This document shows positions 44,237 through 52,329 of a stretch of 64,000 nt of DNA, piece after piece. Source of the DNA: Pseudomonas sp. R4-35-07 (GTDB lineage: Bacteria; Pseudomonadota; Gammaproteobacteria; Pseudomonadales; Pseudomonadaceae). The stretch lies in NCBI RefSeq assembly GCF_003852235.1, contig NZ_CP027732.1, positions 3,348,001 through 3,412,000 of the forward strand. The letters are read 5' to 3'. The stretch's first letter is position 1. Each line of letters opens with the position of its first letter. The notes under the pieces were generated by a model. It ran no database searches and was not told the origin of the DNA. It saw only the letters and a list, made by a program, of their open reading frames with translations. The position numbers and the translations under genes are program-made.

Positions 44237-45682
44237 CTACAGGCCACGGTTCTTCAACCACTGCAGGAAACCCTTCTTCACCGGGACCACCGGCGCGTCC
44301 TCGGTCAGCGCCTGGGCGGCATGCACGCGGAAATCCAACAGCGCCTTCATGGCTTCGCCGATGTCATGCCGTGCATCCAGGCAGGGCTTGAGGTATTCGT
44401 TTTCGATGCGGTACAGGGTGCAATAAGTCTTGGCGGTGAAGTCCGCCAGCGTGGCCTGGTCGGACAGGATGCCGGACTCGCCAATCACCTCCCCCGGCCC
44501 CATGCGCCCGGCTTCGAACTTATGGCCACCCTTGAGCAACATCACCGAAACCACGCCGGATTCAATGATGAACAAATGGTCGCTGACCTCCCCCGCCGGC
44601 AGGATCATGTCGCCGGCGCGGTAGGTGTGCAGGGTCATGTTCTGGCTGAAGGTGTCCTTTTCTTCCTGGCGCAACGTGGAAAAGATCGACGAACGCTCAA
44701 GCAAGGCCCGCGCGCCGGAGACCGTGGCGGGCGTGCTACCTTCGGTGGCAGACAACAGGCCCACGCCCGCCGCCTGCAGGTGCCGGAATGCCAGGTCGTA
44801 AAGCTGGTTGCGCACTTCGCGCTTGAGGCCCATGGCCGGCACGAAGCCACTGATTTCATACTCCACGCCGCCACTGCTCGACACCTTGAACGCCACGCTG
44901 GGTGCCGGCTTGGCCAACAACGCCCGGCAGCCCTGCATCGCCCGCTCGAGGGCCTCGATCACCGTTTGTGGGCGCGCATGGGGGCTCACTTGCAGGCTGA
45001 CTGCCAGGCCGAACATATCCGCCGGGCGCGAGAAGTTGATGATCTTGGCCTTGGCCGCCAGGGAATTGGGGATGACCGCCAGGCTGCCCTGGGACGTCTG
45101 CAACCGCGTGGCACGCCAATCGATGTCGGTAACGCGGCCTTCGGTGCCGTCGATGGAGATCCAGTCGTCGATCTGGTAAGGCTTGGTGGTGTTGAGGACG
45201 ATCCCGGAAAACACGTCGCTCAGGGTGCTTTGCAGCGCCAGGCCGACGATGATCGCCACGGCGCCGGAAGTGGCGAGCACGCCCTTGACCGGCAGGTCGA
45301 GCACGTAAGCCATGGCGGCGATGATCGCGATCAGGAAAATCACGGCGCCCATCAGGTCCTGCAACAACCGTCCGGTATGGCCGACCCGCTGCATCATCAC
45401 CGCGCCGAGCAATACCGTGAGGGTGCGCGCGGCGAACAGCCACCAGCCGATCTGCAACGCGGTGGCCGCCAGGTGCAGGGTGGTGTCATCGGCGTAGGGC
45501 GCCGCTTGCATGGGGTTCATGCCGTCGTTGAACAACACCGCGCTGAACACCGCAAAGATGACCAGCCGCGCCGCAAGTTTCCAGTTGGCGAGCGTGGGCG
45601 AGATAAGGCGCCACACGGCAATGTCGATAAGGATCAGCGCCACGGCGCACAACATCGGGTGATCAGCGATAAATGAGGGCAT
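44237..45682 (-). CDS. MscS-type channel fused to a cyclic-nucleotide-binding domain
   Basis: This 481-residue inner-membrane protein has N-terminal membrane helices (about 10-140) and an MscS pore region (about 125-165; VLATSGAVAIIVGLALQSTLSDVFSGIVL). The MscS beta domain follows (DWISIDGTEGRVTDIDWRATRLQT). The C-terminal cyclic-nucleotide-binding domain (about 330-450) includes RAGDMILPAGE and GPGEVIGESGILSDQATLADFTAKT. It resembles bacterial cyclic-nucleotide-gated (bCNG) channels. Ligand and gating are inferred from the family. Confidence 0.9.
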   Translation of the reverse strand: MPSFIADHPMLCAVALILIDIAVWRLISPTLANWKLAARLVIFAVFSAVLFNDGMNPMQAAPYADDTTLHLAATALQIGWWLFAARTLTVLLGAVMMQRVGHTGRLLQDLMGAVIFLIAIIAAMAYVLDLPVKGVLATSGAVAIIVGLALQSTLSDVFSGIVLNTTKPYQIDDWISIDGTEGRVTDIDWRATRLQTSQGSLAVIPNSLAAKAKIINFSRPADMFGLAVSLQVSPHARPQTVIEALERAMQGCRALLAKPAPSVAFKVSSSGGVEYEISGFVPAMGLKREVRNQLYDLAFRHLQAAGVGLLSATEGSTPATVSGARALLERSSIFSTLRQEEKDTFSQNMTLHTYRAGDMILPAGEVSDHLFIIESGVVSVMLLKGGHKFEAGRMGPGEVIGESGILSDQATLADFTAKTYCTLYRIENEYLKPCLDARHDIGEAMKALLDFRVHAAQALTEDAPVVPVKKGFLQWLKNRGL

Positions 45683-45753
45683 CCAGGCGACTCCAGGGCG
45701 AATGCCGAGAAGATCGCATGAAATGGCGGTGCCGGGTATAGCGCAGAAAAAAA

Positions 45754-45780
45754 TGTGGGAGGGGGCAAGCCCCCTTCCAC
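45754..45780. repeat. Single palindromic REP-like hairpin
   Basis: GTGGGAGGGGG-CAAG-CCCCCTTCCAC folds as a near-perfect stem. It lies just downstream of the pirin gene stop and could act as its transcript end. Confidence 0.75.
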
Positions 45781-45786
45781 GGGCTG

Positions 45787-46653
45787 TCAGGCCTGCATGC
45801 GCCCGAATTTTCCGGACTGGAAGTCGGCAAAGGCCTGGTGGATTTCCTGCTCGGTGTTCATCACGAACGGACCGTGGCCGACGATGGGCTCGTCGATCGG
45901 CTCGCCGCTGAGCAACAGCACCTTGGCGTCGTCATTGGACTCCAGGGTGAGCCGGTCACCGTCACGCTCGAACAGTGCCAGTTGCCCTTGGCGCGCGACT
46001 TCCTCGCCATTGATCAACACCGTTCCGCTCAGGATCACAAGCGCGGTGTTACGCCCGGCGTGCAGGTCCAGCGTAACGGCCTTACCGGCCTTCAAGCGCA
46101 AGTCCCACAGGTCAATCGGCGTGAAGGTCCGCGCAGGCCCTTGAGTGCCGGCGAACTCACCGGCGATCAAGCGCAGTTGCCCCGCGTCGCCCGGTAGCGC
46201 CAACACCGGAATGTCGCCATCGACGATGGTCTGGTAACCGGCGTCGGCCATTTTGTCCTTGGCGGGCAGGTTGACCCACAGTTGCACCATCTCCAGCGGC
46301 CCGCCTTTGCGCGCGAAAGCTTCAGAATGAAATTCTTCATGGAGAATGCCTTTGGCGGCTGTCATCCATTGCACGTCACCCGGGCCGATTTTGCCGCCGG
46401 CACCGGTGGAGTCGCGGTGCTCGACTTCGCCATCGTAGACGATGGTCACCGTTTCAAAGCCGCGATGGGGGTGCTGGCCGACGCCGCGACGGGTTTCGGT
46501 AGGCGTGAAATCGGCCGGGCCGGCGTGGTCCAGCAGCAGAAATGGGCTGATGTGTTTGCCCAAGGTGTCGTAGGAAAACAGGGTGCGCACCGGAAAGCCG
46601 TCGCCGACCCAATGGGCGCGGGGGCTGGTGTAGATACCGATCAGTTTTTTCAT
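45787..46653 (-). CDS. Pirin-family cupin protein
   Basis: This 288-residue bicupin has the N-terminal metal ligands in GVGQHPHRGFETVTIV and HEEFHSE. Bacterial pirins may be quercetin 2,3-dioxygenases or act as regulators through protein contact. The C-terminal cupin half is present (DLHAGRNTALVILSG). GGAGGT precedes the ATG. No partner gene is evident; the MFS gene upstream is separate. Confidence 0.9.
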   Translation of the reverse strand: MKKLIGIYTSPRAHWVGDGFPVRTLFSYDTLGKHISPFLLLDHAGPADFTPTETRRGVGQHPHRGFETVTIVYDGEVEHRDSTGAGGKIGPGDVQWMTAAKGILHEEFHSEAFARKGGPLEMVQLWVNLPAKDKMADAGYQTIVDGDIPVLALPGDAGQLRLIAGEFAGTQGPARTFTPIDLWDLRLKAGKAVTLDLHAGRNTALVILSGTVLINGEEVARQGQLALFERDGDRLTLESNDDAKVLLLSGEPIDEPIVGHGPFVMNTEQEIHQAFADFQSGKFGRMQA

Positions 46654-46729
46654 GGTGTACCTCCAAAGTGCCTACACCATAAGTCTCCCAACCGTTGAAC
46701 ACTAGCCGGCGAACGCGGCTTTGAGCGTT

Positions 46730-47935
46730 CTATGTATAGGACAATACCTTGGACGTGCGCTGGCGCAACAGGTGGAACGCGACGAAGGCCACGACGGCAA
46801 AAACGGCTTGAATAACGATCATTGGCGTCGCGCTGCCATCACGTAAATGGCTCAACAGCACGCCGCTGCAGGTGGCGCCGAACATCTGCGCAAACCCCAT
46901 CAACCCGGCGGCCAGACCGGCGCGATGGGCGTTGGGCATCACCCCGCCCGTGACCGCACCGGGTAGCACCAGCCCACCCCCGAGCGTGGCCAGCGCAATG
47001 GGCAGGTCCAGGCCGACCACCGAAAGCCCGAACAGCGCATAAATCAGCAGTGCCAACACCCCGCCGGCCGCCACCAGCGTCACGCCCATCGTCACAATCC
47101 GCTGCGGTCCCAGGCGCAAAATGTTGCGCCGGGTATAGGTGGAACCGACGATCAGCATCGACACGATCAGGCCAAAATTGATCCCGTACTCCAGGCTACT
47201 CAACCCCAGCAGGTTAATGAACACCGCCGACGAACCGGCAATCACCGCAAACATCGCGCCGTAGGTACAGGCCAGGGCCACGGCATAGGCGCGGTACTGG
47301 CGGCCCTTGAGCAAATCCAGGTATTGCCCGCCGAGGGTGCGCCAATGTGCGGCCTTGGGATCGAGGTGAGGGTTGCTCTCGCGAAAGAACGCCACCGCCA
47401 GCAGCCACACCACGCTGCCGATGACCACAGCGAGCACGATGGGCGCGTGCCAACCGAACAGTTTGATCAGCAAGCCGCCCGCCATCGGCGCCACGACAAT
47501 GGCATAGAGCATGCCGATCATGGTCAGCGCCAGGGCCGGGCCCGCCTCGGTTTTCCACACATCGCGTACCACCGTGCGTGCCAGCACCAACGCGGCGCAT
47601 GCCCCCAGGCCCTGCAGCACGCGGGCGCCGATAAATTGCTGGATGTCGGTCACCAGCAGCATCGACAGCGTCGCCAGCACGTACAGCGTCAGGCCGGCGA
47701 TCAATACCGGGCGGCGGCCGATACGGTCCGACAACGGCCCGAACAGCAACTGTCCCAGGCCGAACGCGGCCACAAATGCCGACAGTGCCATCAACGCCGA
47801 GCCTGGCGGCGCCGCCAATGCCTGCTCAATGGCGCCCAGGCCCGGGATGATCAATTGCGTCGAGACTTCACCCAGCGCCGTCAGCGCAACCAGTAAGAAC
47901 AACAAGCGGCGCGAAGGTGCCGGGGCGTTTGTCAT
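46730..47935 (-). CDS. Bcr/CflA-type MFS drug exporter
   Basis: This 401-residue protein has 12 predicted transmembrane helices. The DHA1-type signature appears as GQLLFGPLSDRIGRRPVLIAGLTLYVLA between helices 2 and 3, and GARVLQGLGACAALVLARTVVRD in helix 4. It probably exports drugs or metabolites in exchange for protons. It is divergent from the RND efflux genes across a 100-bp region with a strong palindrome. Confidence 0.9.
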   Translation of the reverse strand: MTNAPAPSRRLLFLLVALTALGEVSTQLIIPGLGAIEQALAAPPGSALMALSAFVAAFGLGQLLFGPLSDRIGRRPVLIAGLTLYVLATLSMLLVTDIQQFIGARVLQGLGACAALVLARTVVRDVWKTEAGPALALTMIGMLYAIVVAPMAGGLLIKLFGWHAPIVLAVVIGSVVWLLAVAFFRESNPHLDPKAAHWRTLGGQYLDLLKGRQYRAYAVALACTYGAMFAVIAGSSAVFINLLGLSSLEYGINFGLIVSMLIVGSTYTRRNILRLGPQRIVTMGVTLVAAGGVLALLIYALFGLSVVGLDLPIALATLGGGLVLPGAVTGGVMPNAHRAGLAAGLMGFAQMFGATCSGVLLSHLRDGSATPMIVIQAVFAVVAFVAFHLLRQRTSKVLSYT

Positions 47936-47986
47936 GGGGAATGTCCGGGGGCTGGATTAATTTATATTTCGACCATAATATGAGCG

Positions 47987-48008
47987 AAAAATTATGTCCA
48001 TAATTTTT
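47987..48008. promoter_or_regulatory. Palindrome at the RND efflux promoter
   Basis: AAAAATTATG and its complement CATAATTTTT are separated by TC. The site is 28 bases upstream of the adaptor ATG and lies between divergent MFS and RND genes. The perfect symmetry suits a TetR- or MarR-type repressor, but none is encoded nearby. Confidence 0.55.
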
Positions 48009-48035
48009 TGCCCTATGGTCACCCTGGAGTCCGTC

Positions 48036-49142
48036 ATGCCGCCCCTTTCCCTTCGCCTCTTAACGCCCCTGGCTCTGTTGATGGTCCTCAGTGGCTGCAA
48101 CAGCAAGGCCGACAGTGCCGCTCAAACCTCCCCGCCGCGTCCGGTACTGGCCGTCAAGGTCGAGGCTGGCGGCACCCAGCAAAGCGCGTACACCGGTGTG
48201 GTTGCCGCCCGTACCGAAAGCAACCTGGGCTTTCGGGTCAGCGGCAAGGTGATCGAACGCAAGGTCGATCCCGGCCAGCACGTCTCTCGGGGCGACACCC
48301 TGCTGGTGCTGGATATCGGCGATTTCGAACTGGCGTTGCGCTCGGCAAAAAACCGCGTCAACGCCGCGCAGGCGCAACTGCGCCAGCGCCGCGACGACGA
48401 AAACCGCTACCAGCGCCTGGCCAGTACCGGCGCGGTGTCGCGGCAAATCTTCGACCAGTCGGCGACCAACCTGCGCGTCGCCGAAGCGGAACTGGCGGCG
48501 GCGCAATCGGACGCCAGCCAGATCGAAAACCGGCGTACTTATAGCGTGCTCAAGGCCGATGGCGACGGCGTCATCACGGACGTCCTGGCGGATCGCGGCC
48601 AGGTGGTGGCCGAAGGGCAGATCGTCGCGCGCCTGGCCCATGACGGTGCCCGCGAAGCCATCGTCAACCTGCCCGAACAGCAGCGCGCCCAGGCCGCGCA
48701 AAACGCCCTGGCCTTCCCCTTCGGCGCCCCGGACCAGGCCGTCACCGCCACCCTGCGCGAGTTGTCCGCCAGCGCCGACCCCACCACCCGCACCTACCGC
48801 GCGCGCTATGTGCTGCACGGCCCGCTCGAACGTTTCGCCCTCGGTTCCACCATCACCGTGCGCCTGCAAGGCAACGGCCAGGCCCAACAAACCCGCGTGC
48901 CCATCGGTGCGTTGCAGGATGCGGGGCAAGGCACCGGCGTATGGCTGATCGGTGAAGACAACCGGATCAGCTTCGCCCCGGTGAAAGTCGCCAGCCTCGG
49001 CCAGGAAGAGGCCCTGCTCGACAGCGGCGTCACGCCGGGCCAAACCATCGTCGCCCTCGGCGCGCACCTGTTGCACAGCGGTGACAAAGTACGCCTGCTG
49101 CCCGCCCAGGCGCTGGCCCTCAACCGCAAAGAGGACCAATGA
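48036..49142 (+). CDS. RND efflux periplasmic adaptor lipoprotein
   Basis: This 368-residue membrane-fusion protein of the HlyD/AcrA type has a signal with lipobox (LMVLSGC). Its paired lipoyl half-motifs read FRVSGKVIERKVDPGQHVSRGDTLLVLD and LKADGDGVITDVLADRGQVVAEGQIVARL, flanking an alpha-hairpin. It links the inner-membrane pump to an outer-membrane channel; no channel gene is next to it, so it may use a shared TolC/OprM-type protein. GGAG precedes the ATG. Its stop overlaps the pump start. Confidence 0.92.
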   Translation: MPPLSLRLLTPLALLMVLSGCNSKADSAAQTSPPRPVLAVKVEAGGTQQSAYTGVVAARTESNLGFRVSGKVIERKVDPGQHVSRGDTLLVLDIGDFELALRSAKNRVNAAQAQLRQRRDDENRYQRLASTGAVSRQIFDQSATNLRVAEAELAAAQSDASQIENRRTYSVLKADGDGVITDVLADRGQVVAEGQIVARLAHDGAREAIVNLPEQQRAQAAQNALAFPFGAPDQAVTATLRELSASADPTTRTYRARYVLHGPLERFALGSTITVRLQGNGQAQQTRVPIGALQDAGQGTGVWLIGEDNRISFAPVKVASLGQEEALLDSGVTPGQTIVALGAHLLHSGDKVRLLPAQALALNRKEDQ

Positions 49143-52100
49143 GCATGCGTGGAATCAATCTTTCGGAACTGGCGGTCAAGCACCGCGCAGTCACGCTGTT
49201 CCTGATCATCGCGATTATCGCTGCCGGGATCTTCTCGTTCGGCAAACTGGGGCGCGCCGAAGACCCCTCGTTTACGGTCAAGGTCATGACCATCACCGCC
49301 GCCTGGCCCGGCGCCACTGCCGAAGAAATGCAGGAACAAGTGGCCGACCGCCTGGAAAAGCGCCTGCAGGAACTGGACTACTACGACCGCGTCGAGACCA
49401 TCGCCCAACCGGGTTTCGTCTCGATGCGCATGACCTTCCTTGAATCCACGCGCCCGAGCGAAATACAGGAGCTGTTCTACCAGACCCGTAAAAAGCTCAG
49501 CGACGAAGCCGCGAAACTGCCCAAGGGCGTGATCGGGCCGTTTTTCAACGATGAGTATTCGGATGTCTACTTTGCGCTGTACGCCCTGGAGGCCGAACAC
49601 CTGCCCCATCGCCAGCAGGTGCAAATGGCCGAAACGCTGCGCCAGGGCCTGCTCAACCTGCCGGGGGTGAAGAAGGTCAATATCCTCGGCGAGCAGGCCC
49701 AGCGCGTGTTTGTCGAGTTCTCCTATGAGCGCCTGGCGACCCTGGGCATCAAGCCCGAACAGATCTTCGCCGCCCTCGCCGCGCAAAACGCCGTGGCGCC
49801 CTCGGGCTTCGTCGAAACCGCCGGCGCCCGCGCCTACATCCGTATCGATGGCGCCTTCGACAGCCTGGCGCTGATCGAGAACGTGCCGGTGCAAGCCAAT
49901 GGCCGGGTGCTGCGCATCGCCGATGTGGCCACCGTCAGGCGTGGCTATGAAGACCCGCCCAGCTACCGCATCCGCCATCAGGGCGACCCGGCGCTGATGC
50001 TCGGGGTCATCATGCAGAAGCATTGGAACGGCCTGGAACTGGACAAAAGCCTGCAGGCCCAGGAAGCCCGAATCCAGGCCGACCTGCCCCTGGGGGTGAA
50101 TTTTGCCAAGGTGTCCGACCAGGCGAAAAACATCAGCCTGGCGGTGAACGAGTTCATGCTCAAGTTCTTCGTCGCCCTGGCGGTGGTGATGCTGATCAGC
50201 CTGTTGGCCCTGGGCTTTCGCGTCGGGCTGGTGGTGGCGGCGGCCGTGCCGCTGACGCTGTCGATCGTGTTCGTGATCATGCTCGTCACCGGCCGTGAAT
50301 TCGACCGCGTCACCCTCGGCGCCCTGATCATTTCCCTGGGCCTGTTGGTGGACGACGCCATCATCGCCATCGAGATGATGGTGGTGAAACTCGAAGAAGG
50401 CTTTGATCGCATCCATGCGGCCACCTATGCCTGGAGCTCCACGGCCGCGCCCATGCTGACCGGCACGCTGGTAACGATCATCGGCTTTTTACCGGTGGGG
50501 TTCGCGCGATCCGGTGCGGGCGAGTACGCCGGGAATATCTTCTGGATCGTAGGCTTTGCCTTGATTTCATCCTGGTTGGTGGCGGTGGTGTTCACGCCGT
50601 ATCTGGGCGTGAAGCTGTTGCCGCAGATCAAGCCAGTGCCCGGCGGGCATGATGCGATTTACGCCGGGCGCTATTACCAGAAACTGCGCGGCCTGGTGGA
50701 GGCCTGTGTACGAGGGCGCTGGCTGGTGACTGGGCTGGTGGTGACGGCGTTTGTGCTGTGCGGCCTGGGGATGGCGGTGGTGAAGAAACAGTTCTTCCCC
50801 GACTCCGACCGCTCCGAGCTGATTCTGGAGGTGTACATGCCGCCCGGCAGTGCGTTCAAAAGCACCGAAGCGGTGGCGGCGCAGGTGGAAAAAGCTCTGC
50901 TGCAGGAACCGCAGACGAGCCTGGTCGACACCTATGTAGGCGGCGGCGCACCGCGCTTTTTCCTGTCGCTGAACCCTGAGCTGCCGGACCCGGCGTTCGC
51001 CAAGCTGATCGTGCAGACCCCGGATTCCCACGCCCGCGATGCCTTGAAAGTGCGCATGCGCGAGCGCATCGCTGCGGGCGAATTTCCAGCGGCGCGGGTG
51101 CGCGTCACGCAATTGGTGTTCGGCCCGCCGGTGCCGTTCCCGGTAGTGTTCCGTGTGTCCGGGCCGGACCTGGACACGCTGCGCGGGCTGTCCGAACAGG
51201 TGCGCCAAGTGGTGGCCGGCAACTCGCTGACTCGCGACGCCTTCCTCGAATGGGGCGAGCGCGCCAGCGGTTACCGCCTGGTGCTCGACCAGGATCGCCT
51301 GCGCCTGCTGGGTTTCACCCCGGACGAGGTCAAGTCGCAGCTTAACGCCCTGCTCAGCGGCAACCCGATCACTGAAGTGCGTGAAGGCAACCGCACCGTG
51401 TCCGTGGTGGCCCGCGCCCAGGGCAGCCAACGCGAAGACCTCGGCAACCTCAACAACATGACCCTGACCAACAGCGCCGGCACGTCGGTGCCGCTGGCCC
51501 AGGTCGGGCATTTTCAGGCGGTGATGGAAGAACCGATCCTCAAGCGCCGCAACCGCGCCACCACCGTGGAAGTGCGCGCCGACATCATCGACGGCGTACA
51601 ACCGCCCGATGTGGAAATGGCCGTGTACAAAGACCTGCAGCCGCTGATCGCCCAACTGCCCACCGGCTACCGGATCGACATCGGCGGCCCGGTGGAAGAA
51701 AGCGCCAAGGCCAACGTCGCCCTGGCGGCGCTGTTCCCGATCATGATCCTGCTGACCCTCACGGTGATCATGTTCCAGGTGCGCTCCTTCGGCGTAATGC
51801 TGATGGTCTTCGCCACCGCGCCGCTGGGCCTGATTGGCGCGGTGCCGACCTTGTTGCTGTTCAACCAGCCGTTCGGGTTCAACGCAATCCTCGGGCTGAT
51901 CGGCATCGGCGGCATTCTGATGCGCAACACGCTGATCTTCACCGACCAGATTCGCCAGAACCAGGACCACGGCATGCCGATCCGCGAGGCCATCGTCGAG
52001 GCCACCGTGCGCCGAGCGCGGCCAGTGATCCTCACCGCACTGGCGGCGGCGCTGGCGTTCATTCCGCTGACGCTGTCGGTGTTCTGGTCGTCCCTGGCAT

Positions 52101-52219
52101 ATGTGCTGATCGGCGGAGTGCTGGTGGGCACGGTGTTGACGCTGCTGTTCCTGCCGGCGCTGTGCAGCCTGGTGCTGCGCGACAGGGTTGCTGAAACTTC
52201 CCACGTAACCGCCGGATAA
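49139..52219 (+). CDS. RND efflux pump inner-membrane transporter
   Basis: This 1026-residue RND transporter has the expected layout of 12 membrane helices with two large periplasmic loops. Conserved features include GRAEDPSFTVKVMTITAAWPGA, LGLLVDDAIIAIEMMVVKLEEG with the proton-relay acidic pair in helix 4, and FNAILGLIGIGGILMRNTLIFTDQIRQ near helix 11. The sequence belongs to the less studied AcrB-like branch of about 1020 residues rather than MexB itself. Its ATG overlaps the adaptor stop as ATGA. The substrate is unknown. Confidence 0.93.
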   Translation: MSMRGINLSELAVKHRAVTLFLIIAIIAAGIFSFGKLGRAEDPSFTVKVMTITAAWPGATAEEMQEQVADRLEKRLQELDYYDRVETIAQPGFVSMRMTFLESTRPSEIQELFYQTRKKLSDEAAKLPKGVIGPFFNDEYSDVYFALYALEAEHLPHRQQVQMAETLRQGLLNLPGVKKVNILGEQAQRVFVEFSYERLATLGIKPEQIFAALAAQNAVAPSGFVETAGARAYIRIDGAFDSLALIENVPVQANGRVLRIADVATVRRGYEDPPSYRIRHQGDPALMLGVIMQKHWNGLELDKSLQAQEARIQADLPLGVNFAKVSDQAKNISLAVNEFMLKFFVALAVVMLISLLALGFRVGLVVAAAVPLTLSIVFVIMLVTGREFDRVTLGALIISLGLLVDDAIIAIEMMVVKLEEGFDRIHAATYAWSSTAAPMLTGTLVTIIGFLPVGFARSGAGEYAGNIFWIVGFALISSWLVAVVFTPYLGVKLLPQIKPVPGGHDAIYAGRYYQKLRGLVEACVRGRWLVTGLVVTAFVLCGLGMAVVKKQFFPDSDRSELILEVYMPPGSAFKSTEAVAAQVEKALLQEPQTSLVDTYVGGGAPRFFLSLNPELPDPAFAKLIVQTPDSHARDALKVRMRERIAAGEFPAARVRVTQLVFGPPVPFPVVFRVSGPDLDTLRGLSEQVRQVVAGNSLTRDAFLEWGERASGYRLVLDQDRLRLLGFTPDEVKSQLNALLSGNPITEVREGNRTVSVVARAQGSQREDLGNLNNMTLTNSAGTSVPLAQVGHFQAVMEEPILKRRNRATTVEVRADIIDGVQPPDVEMAVYKDLQPLIAQLPTGYRIDIGGPVEESAKANVALAALFPIMILLTLTVIMFQVRSFGVMLMVFATAPLGLIGAVPTLLLFNQPFGFNAILGLIGIGGILMRNTLIFTDQIRQNQDHGMPIREAIVEATVRRARPVILTALAAALAFIPLTLSVFWSSLAYVLIGGVLVGTVLTLLFLPALCSLVLRDRVAETSHVTAG

Positions 52220-52329
52220 GCTCTACTCCCCTGCCCTGAAAACCTCTGCAAAGTCCTTCGCCTGATTAAACAGTGCGAGGGAGTGCAGATGGTTTTTCCA
52301 GTGAGAGCCCTGATCGATGGGGCTCACCC

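Noticed and set aside
48806..52204. Long minus-strand frames (about 540 codons each) opposite the RND genes
   Set aside because: They are antisense shadows rich in His, Gln and Arg with no motif; the plus-strand pump genes are clear.
52273..52329. Upstream GTG start for the Rhs protein
   Set aside because: No ribosome site precedes it, and the added 19 residues show no signal or domain; the ATG at 52330 starts a plausible N-terminus.
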